In this document: one piece after another, positions 26,840 to 36,449 of the stretch
Layout: each line of letters starts with the position of its first letter
How positions within the stretch are numbered: position 1 is the stretch's first letter
Assembly (NCBI RefSeq): GCF_004348265.1
Contig: NZ_SMNT01000030.1
Coordinates: 1 to 53,247, forward strand
Source: Methylobacterium segetis
GTDB taxonomy: Bacteria > Pseudomonadota > Alphaproteobacteria > Rhizobiales > Beijerinckiaceae
DNA: 53,247 bases
Reading direction: 5' to 3'
Notes under the pieces: generated by a model
The model's input: only the letters and a program-made list of their open reading frames with translations
Told to the model about the DNA's origin: nothing
The model's database searches: none
Translations under genes and position numbers: made by a program

Positions 26840-27277
26840 TCAGGCGGCCTCACCGTAGCCGCTGGGCCGGCCCTGCCCGAGGCCGATCGCCTTGGCGAGG
26901 TCGGAGCGGGCCTTGGCGTAGTTCGGGGCCACCATCGGATAGTCGGGCGGAAGGCCCCACTTGGCGCGGTACTGCTCGGGGCTGAGGTCGTACTTGGCGC
27001 GCAGGTGCCGCTTCAGCGACTTGAAGATGCGGCCATCCTCCAGGCAGACGATGTGATCGGGCGTGACCGACTTCTTGATCGGCACGGCCGGCTGCAGCTG
27101 GGCAGGGGCGGCCGCCTTGGCCTCCGGCCGGCCGCCGGCGACCTCGAGGAGGGCGGTGTGGATGCGTCCGATCAGCTGGCCGAGCTCCCCCGGGGGGACG
27201 GAGTTGTTGCTCACGTAGGCCGAGACGATGTCGGCCGCCAGTTCGACGTAATCGACCGCGGTGTCAGTGTCGTTCAT
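26840..27277 (-). CDS. mucR: MucR/Ros-family transcriptional regulator
   Basis: 145-residue regulator of the MucR/Ros family, global repressors of exopolysaccharide, motility and cell-cycle genes in Rhizobiales that bind AT-rich DNA and oligomerise through the N-terminus. The N-terminal oligomerisation segment (DYVELAADIVSAYVSNN) is followed by a flexible Ala/Pro linker, then the DNA-binding core KKSVTPDHIVCLEDGRIFKS and KRHLRAKYDLSPEQYRAKWG, and the signature LPPDYPMVAPNYA. The classical zinc ligands are degenerate: Cys78 and His91 remain, but the second Cys is Asp81 and the last His is replaced (K95-Y96). AGAGGAA precedes the chosen ATG. The 420-bp region upstream is unusually AT-rich, consistent with autorepression. 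Confidence 0.92.
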   Translation of the reverse strand: MNDTDTAVDYVELAADIVSAYVSNNSVPPGELGQLIGRIHTALLEVAGGRPEAKAAAPAQLQPAVPIKKSVTPDHIVCLEDGRIFKSLKRHLRAKYDLSPEQYRAKWGLPPDYPMVAPNYAKARSDLAKAIGLGQGRPSGYGEAA

Positions 27278-27697
27278 GGTCGGAATGGTTCCTCTGGCGC
27301 GATGCGGGCACCGAAGTGACGTGGAGCGTTCAAACAGGCGAACGCTGCCCAAGCTCCTGCGAATGTCTACCGACGCAGTCGCTCAGCCCGCTAGTGCTCT
27401 CGAAATGTGGCGGCCCCTCCCACCACAACTTGGTTCTATGCTATTCAAGATGCAGTCGCAAGACAGAGCGGCCATGCATGGATACGTGATCTCAACTTTC
27501 CTGCAAGATAGTTCAATTTAACAGCATTGCCTGGTGCTTAGTGGCTTGAGCCCGCGGAAGCGATCGGCACCGCGCCTCGGGCGAGATCCGCCCGCCGGGC
27601 CCCTTGCCACGCCTTGCCGATTCCCGCCCGGCGCGGCACATGCAGCCCGTGCGGCGGCGCGCCTCCGCATCCCTCCGTTCTCGCTTGGGTACCCGCC
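27278..27697. other. Divergent, AT-rich control region of mucR and ptrB
   Basis: 420 bp without a supported gene. Bases 27395-27540 are the most AT-rich part of the whole neighbourhood and contain several T-A steps, the feature MucR proteins prefer. A TTGAAC hexamer (minus strand, about 27330) could be the mucR -35 element. Confidence 0.5.
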
Positions 27698-29851
27698 ATG
27701 GCGTCCGACCGCACGTTCCCGACCACCCGCCCCGAAGCGCCCGCGGCCGAGCGCCGCCCGCACGGCTTCACGGTGCACGGGCGTGCGCTCACCGACGATT
27801 ACGCATGGCTCAAGGCCGAGAATTGGCGCGACGTCCTGAAGGACCCGGCCGCCCTTCCCGCCGACATCCGCGCCTACCTGGAGGCCGAGAACGCCTACGC
27901 GGAGGCGATGCTCGGCGAGGTCTCGGATCTGCGCCGGACCCTGGTCTCCGAGATGCGCGGGCGCATCAAGGAGGACGAGAGCGGCGTGCCCGAGCCCGAC
28001 GGGCCCTTCGCCTACTACACGCGCCACCGCGAGGGCGGGCAGCACCCCCTCGTCTGCCGGCGCCCGCGCAGCCTCCTCGTGCTGACGGGCGGGGCGGCGG
28101 AGGCGGTCCACGAGGACGGGCGCGAGACCGGCGAGACGATCCTCCTCGACGGCGACCGGGAGGGCGAGGGTCTGCCCTTCTTCGAACTCGCCGCCGCGGT
28201 CCATTCGGACGATCACGGCAGGCTCGCCTGGAGCGCGGACACCAAGGGCTCGGAACTCTACACGATCCGTGTGCGCGATCTCGCTACGAACGCGGATCTC
28301 GACGACCGCGTCGAGGCGACCTCGGGCGAGGCGGTCTGGGCGGCGGACGGTGCCTCCTTCTACTACGTCGGCGTCGACGCGAACCACCGTCCGGCCCGCG
28401 TCCTGCACCACCGCCTCGGCACCCCGCAGGAGAGTGACGCGATCATCTACGAGGAGGCCGATTCAGGATACTTCGTTCACATCGGAACGACGCAGTCCAA
28501 GGCCTATCTCACCATCACGGCGAGCGACCACGAGACCTCGGAGGTGCGCCTGATCGACCGGGCCGCGCCGGACGGGGCGCCGATCCTCGTCGAGCCCCGC
28601 ACGCCGCTGCTGATCTACTCCGTGGAGCATTGGGGCCAGCACCTCTTCATCCTGACGAACGCCGACGGCGCCGAGGACTTCAAGATCGCGACGACGCGCC
28701 TCGACGCGCCGGGCCGCGCGAACTGGCGCGACCTGATCCCCCACCGGGCGGGCGTGATGATCCGCCACCAGCATGTGATCGGCGGCCACCTCGTGCGGCT
28801 CGAGATCGAGAACGCTCGCCCCCGCATCATCGTGCGCGACATGCAGGGGCAGGAGCACGCGGTGGCCTTCGCGGAGGAGGCCTACTCGCTGGGCCTCCAG
28901 CCCGGCCACGAGTTCGAGACGGCGGTGATCCGCTTCACCTACTCCTCGATGACGACGCCCGCCGAGACCTACGATTACGATTGCGTCACCCGCGCCCGGC
29001 AATTGCGCAAGCGCCAGGAGGTGCCGAGCGGGCACGACCCGGCGGCCTACGTGACGCGGCGCGTCTTCGCCACGGCCCCGGACGGCGAGCAGGTGCCGAT
29101 CTCGCTGCTGCACCGGCGCGACCTACCCCTCGACGGCACCGCGCCGCTCCTGCTCTACGGCTACGGCTCCTACGGCACCCTGATGCCGGCCTCCTTTCGG
29201 ACGAACCTTCTCTCGCTGGTCGACCGCGGCTTCGTCTACGCCATCGCCCATATCCGGGGCGGCACCGAGAAGGGCTGGCGCTGGTACCTCGACGGCAAGC
29301 GCGAGAAGAAGCCGAACACCTTCAGCGATTTCGTGGCCTGCGCCAGGGCGCTCGCGGCCGAGGGCTACACGGCGGAGGGACGGATCGTGGCGCATGGCGG
29401 CAGCGCCGGCGGCATGCTGATGGGGGCGGTGGCCAACCTCGCGCCGGAGCTCTTCGCCGGCATCATCGCGGATGTGCCCTTCGTCGACGTGCTCAACACG
29501 ATGCTCGACGGCGACCTGCCGCTCACCCCGCCCGAATGGCCCGAATGGGGCAATCCGGGCGAGAGCGAGGGGGCCTTCGAGACGATCCTGGCCTACTCGC
29601 CCTACGACAACGTGGCGGCCAAGAGCTACCCCGCCATCCTGGCGCTCGCCGGCCTCACCGACCCCCGCGTCACCTATTGGGAGCCGGCCAAATGGGTCGC
29701 GCGGCTGCGGGCCACCATGACGGGGGGCGGACCGGTGCTGATGCGCACCAACATGGAGGCCGGCCACGGCGGCGCCGCGGGCCGCTTCGACCGGCTGGAG
29801 GAAGTCGGCCTGATCTACGCCTTCGCCCTTCTGGCCGTCGCTCGGGCGTGA
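27698..29851 (+). CDS. ptrB: Oligopeptidase B (S9A serine peptidase)
   Basis: 717-residue cytoplasmic serine peptidase that cleaves short peptides after Lys/Arg. The N-terminal part is a seven-bladed propeller that begins RRPHGFTVHGRALTDDYAWL and contains WSADTKGSELYTIRVRDL. The C-terminal alpha/beta-hydrolase has LLLYGYGSYG, AHIRGGTEKGWRWY, the nucleophile Ser569 in GGSAGG, Asp655 in GLTDPRV and His690 in EAGHGG, so the triad is intact. Acidic residues upstream of the nucleophile that set basic P1 specificity are not resolved by eye. The start MASDRTFPTTRPEAP follows ACCCGCC; an upstream in-frame Met at 27614 is less likely. It stands alone, divergent from mucR and convergent with the AsmA gene. 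Confidence 0.9.
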   Translation: MASDRTFPTTRPEAPAAERRPHGFTVHGRALTDDYAWLKAENWRDVLKDPAALPADIRAYLEAENAYAEAMLGEVSDLRRTLVSEMRGRIKEDESGVPEPDGPFAYYTRHREGGQHPLVCRRPRSLLVLTGGAAEAVHEDGRETGETILLDGDREGEGLPFFELAAAVHSDDHGRLAWSADTKGSELYTIRVRDLATNADLDDRVEATSGEAVWAADGASFYYVGVDANHRPARVLHHRLGTPQESDAIIYEEADSGYFVHIGTTQSKAYLTITASDHETSEVRLIDRAAPDGAPILVEPRTPLLIYSVEHWGQHLFILTNADGAEDFKIATTRLDAPGRANWRDLIPHRAGVMIRHQHVIGGHLVRLEIENARPRIIVRDMQGQEHAVAFAEEAYSLGLQPGHEFETAVIRFTYSSMTTPAETYDYDCVTRARQLRKRQEVPSGHDPAAYVTRRVFATAPDGEQVPISLLHRRDLPLDGTAPLLLYGYGSYGTLMPASFRTNLLSLVDRGFVYAIAHIRGGTEKGWRWYLDGKREKKPNTFSDFVACARALAAEGYTAEGRIVAHGGSAGGMLMGAVANLAPELFAGIIADVPFVDVLNTMLDGDLPLTPPEWPEWGNPGESEGAFETILAYSPYDNVAAKSYPAILALAGLTDPRVTYWEPAKWVARLRATMTGGGPVLMRTNMEAGHGGAAGRFDRLEEVGLIYAFALLAVARA

Positions 29852-29939
29852 GGGCTTTGGCCTGCGGGATCGCCCTCGACGGCGGCGAGGTCGGGGGCGA
29901 TGTCGACAGGGTCTGCGGCGAACATCGTCGTGGCAGGGC

Positions 29940-32900
29940 TCACGGCTGCGCCGCAGGCGGCCGGATGTCGAGGGGCGGCTCGGCCGGCGCCGGCCCCTCC
30001 GCATCGCTGCGGGTGCGGCGGGCCGCATCCTCCGCCTCGCGGGCACGGGCCTGCCGGGCGGCCTCCTCCGCGGCGGCCTGCTGGGCGCGCTGCCTCGCCT
30101 GACGCGCCGCCTCCTCGGCAGCGGCCTTCTCGGCGGCCGCCTTCTCCGCCGCCGCCTTGTCCGCGGCGGCCTTCAGCGCGGCGGCGCGGGCCCGATCCAT
30201 CTCGATCCGCGCGCGGCGGCGCTGGCGCTCGGATTGATCGGCCTCGAACAGCTCGATCTTCTCAAGTTCCCGCTGCAGCACCACCGCCGCGAGGCCGTTC
30301 GCCAGTCCGCCGACGTCGAGGACGCGCTCGGGTGCAGGCAGACCACCTGCGAGGCCGAGCTGCACCGTCAGCGGACCGCCCGTCCAGCCCTTCGGAGCCT
30401 CTCCGCCGGTGAGTGCGCCGCGGGCTTCGAGCCGCGCGGTGCGCAGATCGACGCTGAGTGTCCCGCGCCAGCGGGCGGGACCGAGGTCGAGATCGACGGG
30501 CCCTGCCCGCACCACGCCGCCGATGACGGTCGCGGGCGCCGAGGCGGAACCGCGGCTGCGGGCGGGGGCGGCCGACAATTCCTCCGCGACGAGCGCCTGC
30601 AGGCGTCCGTCACGCAGCGGGTCGTCCTCGGCGAGCCCGCGCCCGAGGGCCCTCCCGAGAGCACCGGGGTCGATCGCCGGAACCACGAGGTCTGCGAACC
30701 GCACCTCGCCGCTGCCGGAGAGGTTGGAGACGAGGGCGGCTTGGCTGTCGCCGCTGGTGCCGAAGCGGAGCGCGGCGCCGAGGCGCCCCTCGATCGCGCT
30801 GTCCGGCGAGAGCGCGCGGAGCGACGCCCCCTCGAGACGCCCCTCCCCCGAGACCGCAGCGGCCGGCCCCTGGCGGGATAGGGTGACGGAACCGGAGAGG
30901 CGCCCCTCGGCCAACTGGCCCGTCAGGTCGCTCAGGCTCAGGGCGCCATCGGCCATGCCGAGCTTGAACGCCGTCCCCGTGGCTGCGAGGCCGCGGCCGA
31001 GATCGAGGGTCTCGACCCGCATCTCGAGGCCGAGACGCGGCAGGTTCGGCGGGGGGGAGGCGAAGGGCCGGCTCGTCCAGCCGCCCTCGGCCTCTGCCGG
31101 GCGGCCGCCCGAGGGAGCGGGCGGCATCACGAGGAGATCGGCGATCCTGGGGAGGGAGAGGCGGGACACCCTCGCCGAGCCCGCAACCTCACCCTCCGGG
31201 GCTCGGGTCAGGCTGGCGCTGAGGGTGCCGCCCGCGACCTGTCCGTCGATCGCGATCCGCGCATCGTCCCCGGCCCGGCCGAGGTCGAGGGTCAGCGCGG
31301 CCGGCCAAGCCTCCGGGAGGGTTCCCGCTCCGAGGAGCGCGACGGCGGGCCGCAGGTCGGCCGTCTCCACCCGCACGGCGCCCCCCGAGGGCGGTCCTCC
31401 CTCGGCCGCGAGCACCACCGGCCGGCGCGTCGCGAGGCTGATGCCCGCGATCTCGCCTCTCGCATCGATGCCGAGGTCGGTGCCGCCCGCGACCTGGCGG
31501 CCGCTCAGCGTGAGGGTGGCAGGCCGGTTCAGGGCGCGGTCCTCACGCCCGAACCAGAGGCCGGCCTTCGGCGTGCCGAGGGCGACATCGAGGTTCTCGA
31601 CGTGCCCGGCCCGGCTGAGCAGCGAGGCGTCGAGGGTGCCGCCACCCGCCCGGCCCTTCGCCACCGTGCGCAGGGCCTCCGCCTCGCCTGCCTGCCGCTC
31701 GGCCGTGACGTCGAGGTCGAGGGCGCCCGTACGCAGGAAATCCGGGATCAGCCGCGACTCCGCGACCCAGACCCGGTCGAGAAGGGCCAGCAGCGGGGCG
31801 GCTACGGGTGCGGTGACGCGCCCCGCGATCCGGCCCGACCCGTCCGGCGCGATGCGGCCGGACAGCTTGGCGTTGGCGCCGGCGAGGTCGGTGACATCGA
31901 GGCTGTCGACGACGAGGCTCGACCCGTCCGACTGGATGCTTGCCGCGATGGTGCCGTTGCCCGAGTTTGCGCCGGCCGGTCCGTAGCGCACGTCGCGGGC
32001 CTGGATCGTCAGCCCTAGATCGTGGCCCTGGAGGCCCGCGAGCGCACCGGTGAGCGAAGGCAAGCCGGCGATGTCGATGCCGCGCGCCTTGATCTGCGCG
32101 TCGAAGCGGCCGCGGGTATCGCCGCCGCCTTTCGTGTAGCGGGCGATGCCCGTCACCTGGGCACCGCCGAGGTCGAGCCGAAGGTTGCGCAGCGAGAGGT
32201 CGGGAGCGGTGGCCGAGACGTCGGCGCTCGCCTGGATCGGCCGGCCATCCATCACGGCGGCGGCGGGCCCGCCGAGCCCGAGCTTGCGCAGGTAGCGGCC
32301 GAACCCGTCCGAGGCCGCCACACGCAGGGAGACGTCGCCGTTGAAGCGGAGGCTCGGCTCTGTGTCGAACTCGCCGCTCGCCGCGAGTGCCGCGGCGCCC
32401 GGCGCCGTCGCCTGGAAGCGGCGCAGGAGCAGGCCGCCCGTGCGGTCGAGCGTGCCGGCGAGCCGGACGCCCGACCACTCGTCGAGGCCGAGGTTCAGAT
32501 TCTCGATGCCGAGATCGAGGTCGACCATCACGGGCAGCCCCGTGCCGCCCTTCGGCAGGCCGCGGGCGAGCAGGGCCTGCCCCGCGCTCGACAGGAGGAA
32601 GGCGTCGAGATCGATCCGGCGCGCCTCCAGCGAGAGACCGGCCCGCCACGCCCGGAGATCGATCTGGCCCGTACCCGCGAGGCGGATCGCCTGTCCGCCC
32701 GGGTCGATTTCGGCATTGACCCCCTCGAACCTGACCCGCGAGCCCTGGGCCGTGAACTTGCCGCCGAGGCTGAAGGGCAGGTAGGCGCCGGCGGCCTGGA
32801 CGGGCGGCCCCACGATGAGCCGAGCCGAGCCCTCCGCCTCGGGAATCAGCGGGCGCGGGCCATCGTCGCCGGGGGAGGAGGCGGCCGGCGCGAAGGCGAG

Positions 32901-33557
32901 GCGCATGTCGGCCTCGAAACGGGGTTGCGTGTCGCCGCCGCCCGAGAGCTTCAGCATGACGCTCCCGTCCGCGGCCGGCTCGCCCGACACGAGCCGGAAC
33001 GGGACACCCCCGCTCGCGCCCTCGATCCGCCAGGGGCCGAAGAGCGAGGGCGCCTGCAGGCTCAGGGACTCGGCCTGGATCTGGTCGGTCCGGCCGGTCG
33101 CCGGCACGACCGTGGTGAGGAGAAGCTGGCGGACGCGCAGATCCTCGATTGCGAGATCGCGCGCGCGCAGAGCCTCCCCGAAATCCGCGGGCACCAGCAG
33201 GGCGTCGCTCTCCCCGACGGGCAGCTTGATCTCGGCGCGCCCGATCTCGGTTTCCGTGAAGCGGATCTCACCCTTGAGGAGCGGGGCGAGCGCGATCTCC
33301 GCGCTCACGAAACGCGCGTCGAGGGACGGCTTGTCGGCTCCTTCCCCGAGATGCAGACGGTCGAGGCGCAGGCGCGGCGAGGGCAGCAGGCGCACGGCAA
33401 CCCGCCCCTCACTGCGGGCGGGCAGGCCGAGCGAACGGGCAATGGCCCCATCGACGGCGGCGCGCTGGCTCTGCCAGTCGACGAAGGGCGGAACGGCGAG
33501 CGCCGCGACGAGGATCAGAACGACGGCCCCGGCAAGAGCGGTCAGGATATCACGCAC
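29940..33557 (-). CDS. AsmA-family inner-membrane/periplasmic protein
   Basis: 1205-residue AsmA-like protein. The family, related to TamB and VPS13-type bridge proteins, is anchored in the inner membrane and spans the periplasm to support outer-membrane lipid balance. The N-terminal anchor is ILTALAGAVVLILVAALAVP (about 4-23), followed by the typical opening DWQSQRAAVDGAIARSLG and long repeats of beta-strand units rich in LRLDRLHLGEG- and GRLSGSVTLSRQGP-type patterns, including the C-terminal AsmA_2 region. The final 130 residues differ: a charged coiled coil of Ala/Lys/Glu/Arg heptads (AAEKAAAEKAAAEEAARQAR) ends in a Pro-rich tail, DIRPPAAQP. That tail would lie in the periplasm and may bind peptidoglycan or a partner. 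Its coding DNA is correspondingly repetitive. Confidence 0.85.
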   Translation of the reverse strand: MRDILTALAGAVVLILVAALAVPPFVDWQSQRAAVDGAIARSLGLPARSEGRVAVRLLPSPRLRLDRLHLGEGADKPSLDARFVSAEIALAPLLKGEIRFTETEIGRAEIKLPVGESDALLVPADFGEALRARDLAIEDLRVRQLLLTTVVPATGRTDQIQAESLSLQAPSLFGPWRIEGASGGVPFRLVSGEPAADGSVMLKLSGGGDTQPRFEADMRLAFAPAASSPGDDGPRPLIPEAEGSARLIVGPPVQAAGAYLPFSLGGKFTAQGSRVRFEGVNAEIDPGGQAIRLAGTGQIDLRAWRAGLSLEARRIDLDAFLLSSAGQALLARGLPKGGTGLPVMVDLDLGIENLNLGLDEWSGVRLAGTLDRTGGLLLRRFQATAPGAAALAASGEFDTEPSLRFNGDVSLRVAASDGFGRYLRKLGLGGPAAAVMDGRPIQASADVSATAPDLSLRNLRLDLGGAQVTGIARYTKGGGDTRGRFDAQIKARGIDIAGLPSLTGALAGLQGHDLGLTIQARDVRYGPAGANSGNGTIAASIQSDGSSLVVDSLDVTDLAGANAKLSGRIAPDGSGRIAGRVTAPVAAPLLALLDRVWVAESRLIPDFLRTGALDLDVTAERQAGEAEALRTVAKGRAGGGTLDASLLSRAGHVENLDVALGTPKAGLWFGREDRALNRPATLTLSGRQVAGGTDLGIDARGEIAGISLATRRPVVLAAEGGPPSGGAVRVETADLRPAVALLGAGTLPEAWPAALTLDLGRAGDDARIAIDGQVAGGTLSASLTRAPEGEVAGSARVSRLSLPRIADLLVMPPAPSGGRPAEAEGGWTSRPFASPPPNLPRLGLEMRVETLDLGRGLAATGTAFKLGMADGALSLSDLTGQLAEGRLSGSVTLSRQGPAAAVSGEGRLEGASLRALSPDSAIEGRLGAALRFGTSGDSQAALVSNLSGSGEVRFADLVVPAIDPGALGRALGRGLAEDDPLRDGRLQALVAEELSAAPARSRGSASAPATVIGGVVRAGPVDLDLGPARWRGTLSVDLRTARLEARGALTGGEAPKGWTGGPLTVQLGLAGGLPAPERVLDVGGLANGLAAVVLQRELEKIELFEADQSERQRRRARIEMDRARAAALKAAADKAAAEKAAAEKAAAEEAARQARQRAQQAAAEEAARQARAREAEDAARRTRSDAEGPAPAEPPLDIRPPAAQP

Positions 33558-33701
33558 CGTTCTTGTTCCGCCTCACGCCCCGCTCCGGCGGCGGGCTCCC
33601 GCGCGGGGCACCGTAGCCGAGCCGGGCCGCCCGTCCAATCGCACGAGCCCGCGCAGCCGGAGCGGAATGTGGCTCCCTCCGCTCGGCAGAAATCCGCGGT
33701 C

Positions 33702-33941
33702 TCAGCGCCGCGGCACCACGATGGCCGGCCCTGGCGCCGGGTTCTGCCGGAACATGTCGTTGCGCCGCATCTCCATGCGGGTGTTCGCGGTGTCGCTCTG
33801 CTGCTGCTGGCGCAGCTGACGGGTCTGGCTCTGCTGCGAGAGCGAGTTGTTGATGCTGTTGAGGTTGGAACTCGGCGATCCTTGCGCGAGGGCGGGCGTG
33901 GCGGCGGCGAGAACGAGGAGGGCGAGGGGCGCGGCACGCAT
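33702..33941 (-). CDS. Small exported Gln/Ser-rich protein, 79 aa
   Basis: A Sec signal peptide is clear: MRAAPLALLVLAAATPALAQ with a likely cut after ALA. The mature part of about 60 residues is polar and Asn/Ser/Gln-rich (LNSINNSLSQQSQTRQLRQQ), then basic (RMEMRRNDMFRQNP), ending in the hydrophobic-basic IVVPRR. It contains no cysteine and no metal motif. It is upstream of the AsmA gene on the same strand at a distance of 144 bp and divergent from uvrD. Family unknown; such peptides are common in Methylobacterium and may coat or bind envelope components. Confidence 0.68.
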   Translation of the reverse strand: MRAAPLALLVLAAATPALAQGSPSSNLNSINNSLSQQSQTRQLRQQQQSDTANTRMEMRRNDMFRQNPAPGPAIVVPRR

Positions 33942-34079
33942 GGCGGGTGTGTCCCTGTTCGGTCAAAGGCTTGGGTTGATGTGACGACGCGGCAGCAGAC
34001 GCGCAAGTTCCGGTGTTGGGACCCATCCGGCGACCTCGGCACCCTCGACGCCGTTCGCGTTTTGGTCCAGTGAGGGGCG

Positions 34080-36449
34080 ATGCAGAAGCACTCCGATGCG
34101 GCGGCGGCGCCCGGGCCGCAGCCCGATTCCGCCCCCACCTCGATCGCGGCCCGGGCCATGGCCGCCCTGAGGCCCGGCAGCTCACCCTATCTCGAAGGGC
34201 TCAACCCCGAGCAGCGCCGCGCCGTCGAGACGACGGATGGGCCCGTCCTCGTGCTGGCGGGCGCCGGCACCGGCAAGACCCGGGTGCTGACGACCCGAAT
34301 CGCCCATCTCATCGCGACGGGAAAGGCGCGCCCCTACGACATCCTCGCGGTGACCTTCACCAACAAGGCGGCCCGCGAGATGAAGGCGCGCATCGGCGCG
34401 CTGATCGGGCCGGCCGGCGAGGGCATGCCCTGGCTGGGCACCTTCCACGCCATCGGCACCAAGATCCTGCGTCGCCACGCCGAACTCGTCGGTCTGAAAT
34501 CCGACTTCACGATCCTCGGCACCGACGACCAGCTCCGCCTGATGAAGCAGGTCATCGCCGACCAGAACATCGACGAGAAGCGCTGGCCGGCGCGGGCGCT
34601 CGCGTCCGCCATCGACGGCTGGAAGAACCGGGGCCTCGCGCCCGAGCAGGTGCCGCCGGGAGAGGCCGGAGCCTTCGCCTTCGGCAAGGGCGGCGCCCTC
34701 TACACCGCCTATCAGGCCCGCCTCGCGACGCTGAACGCCGTCGATTTCGGCGACCTGCTGCTGCTCTGCCTCAAGCTCTGGCGCGAGAACCCGGACGTGC
34801 TGGAAAATTACCAGCACCGCTTCCGCTACATCCTCGTCGACGAGTACCAGGACACCAACGTCGCCCAGTACCTCTGGCTGCGGCTCCTGGCGCAGGGCCA
34901 CCGCAACGTCGCCTGCGTCGGCGACGACGACCAGTCGATCTACGGCTGGCGCGGGGCCGAGGTCGACAACCTCCTGCGCTTCGAGCACGATTTTCCGGGC
35001 GCGGCCGTGGTGCGGCTCGAGCGCAATTACCGGTCGACCGGCCATATCCTCGCGGCCGCCTCGGGGCTGATCGCCAAGAACGAGGGGCGGCTCGGCAAGA
35101 CCCTGCGCACGGAGGACGAGGCGGGCGAGCGCGTCACGGTCACCGGTGCCTGGGATTCGGAGGAGGAGGCGCGGATGCTCGCCGAATCGATCGAATCTCT
35201 GCAGGTCCGGAAGCATCCCCTCTCCGAGATCGCCGTGCTGGTGCGGATCTCCGCCCAGATGCGCGAGATCGAGGATCGCTTCGTGCAGCTCGGGCTGCCC
35301 TACCGGGTGATCGGCGGCCCGCGCTTCTACGAGCGGGCCGAGATCCGCGACGCGCTGGCCTACCTGCGCGCCACCGCCAACCCCGCCGACGACCTCGCCT
35401 TCGAGCGCATCATCAACACGCCGAAGCGGGGCCTCGGCGACGCGACGCTGCAGCAGCTCCACGCCTATGCCCGCGCCGAGCGGATTCCGCTGCTGCTCTC
35501 CGCGCGCCGGCTCATCGAGACCGACGAGCTGAAGCCGCGCGTGCGCTCGACGCTGCGCGCCCTCGTCGAGAGCTTCTCGCGCTGGGCGCGGGCCGTCGAG
35601 ACGATGCCGCATTCGGAGGTGGCGCAGACCATCCTGGAGGAATCCGGCTACACCGAGATGTGGCAGAAGGACCGCTCGGCCGACGCCGCGGGGCGGCTCG
35701 AGAACCTCAAGGAATTCGTGCGCTGCATGGAGGAATTCCCCGATCTCGCGGGGTTCCTGGAGCACGTCGCCCTCGTCATGGATGCGAGCGAGGCGGAAGG
35801 CGCCGAGCGCGTCAGCCTGATGACGCTGCACGCCGCCAAGGGGCTGGAGTTCGACACCGTGTTCCTGCCCGGCTGGGAGGACGGCCTGTTCCCCAACCAG
35901 CGCGCCATCGACGAGAGCGGCCGCGCCGGGCTCGAGGAGGAGCGACGCCTCGCCCATGTCGGCCTGACCCGGGCGCGCAAGCGCGCCAAGCTGTCCTTCG
36001 CGGTCAATCGCCGGATCCACGGCCTCTGGTCCTCGACCATTCCCTCCCGCTTCATCGATGAATTGCCGCCGGGAAGCGTCGACGTGGTCGAGGCCCCCGC
36101 CCATTTCTCGGCCGGCGCCTCGCGCTTCGACCGGAACCCTGCGCCCTTCGGCTCCTCCTACGGCACGCCGGGCTGGCAGCGGGCGCAGGCCAACACCGCC
36201 ACCCCCGGCCGCGGCTTCGGCCAGTCCTACGGCTCCTCCCCGGGTTCGCGCGGCGGCCCGCGCCAGATCGAGGGCGAGCTCGTGGCGAAATCCACGGGCG
36301 CACCGTCGGCCTATGCCGGCGGCATGCGCGTCTTCCACACCAAGTTCGGACCCGGAACCGTGGCCGGCGTCGACGGCAACAAGCTCACCGTTGACTTCGA
36401 CAAGGCCGGCCGCAAGATGGTCCTCGACAGCTTCGTCCAGCCGGGCTGA
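34080..36449 (+). CDS. uvrD: UvrD/PcrA-type DNA helicase
   Basis: 789-residue superfamily 1A 3'-5' DNA helicase, which removes damaged oligonucleotides after UvrABC incision and acts in mismatch repair and against recombination and transcription conflicts. Motifs: GLNPEQRRAVE, Walker A GAGTGKT (61-67), AVTFTNKAAREMK (Ia), VDEYQDTN (Walker B), GDDDQSIYGWRGA (III), RNYRST (IV), LMTLHAAKGLEFDTVFLPG (V) and RRLAHVGLTRARK (VI). The last 40 residues, MRVFHTKFGPGTVAGVDGNK and LTVDFDKAGRKMVLDSFV, are the Tudor-like domain that in PcrA/UvrD binds RNA polymerase. A Gly/Ser/Tyr-rich linker (about 680-740) precedes it. The ribosome site GAGGGG is before ATG. Confidence 0.93.
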   Translation: MQKHSDAAAAPGPQPDSAPTSIAARAMAALRPGSSPYLEGLNPEQRRAVETTDGPVLVLAGAGTGKTRVLTTRIAHLIATGKARPYDILAVTFTNKAAREMKARIGALIGPAGEGMPWLGTFHAIGTKILRRHAELVGLKSDFTILGTDDQLRLMKQVIADQNIDEKRWPARALASAIDGWKNRGLAPEQVPPGEAGAFAFGKGGALYTAYQARLATLNAVDFGDLLLLCLKLWRENPDVLENYQHRFRYILVDEYQDTNVAQYLWLRLLAQGHRNVACVGDDDQSIYGWRGAEVDNLLRFEHDFPGAAVVRLERNYRSTGHILAAASGLIAKNEGRLGKTLRTEDEAGERVTVTGAWDSEEEARMLAESIESLQVRKHPLSEIAVLVRISAQMREIEDRFVQLGLPYRVIGGPRFYERAEIRDALAYLRATANPADDLAFERIINTPKRGLGDATLQQLHAYARAERIPLLLSARRLIETDELKPRVRSTLRALVESFSRWARAVETMPHSEVAQTILEESGYTEMWQKDRSADAAGRLENLKEFVRCMEEFPDLAGFLEHVALVMDASEAEGAERVSLMTLHAAKGLEFDTVFLPGWEDGLFPNQRAIDESGRAGLEEERRLAHVGLTRARKRAKLSFAVNRRIHGLWSSTIPSRFIDELPPGSVDVVEAPAHFSAGASRFDRNPAPFGSSYGTPGWQRAQANTATPGRGFGQSYGSSPGSRGGPRQIEGELVAKSTGAPSAYAGGMRVFHTKFGPGTVAGVDGNKLTVDFDKAGRKMVLDSFVQPG

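Noticed and set aside
30020..30260. Repetitive stretch that might suggest a CRISPR or minisatellite
   Set aside because: The repeat is the coding DNA of the Ala/Lys/Glu coiled-coil tail of the AsmA-family protein; there are no spacers and units are irregular.
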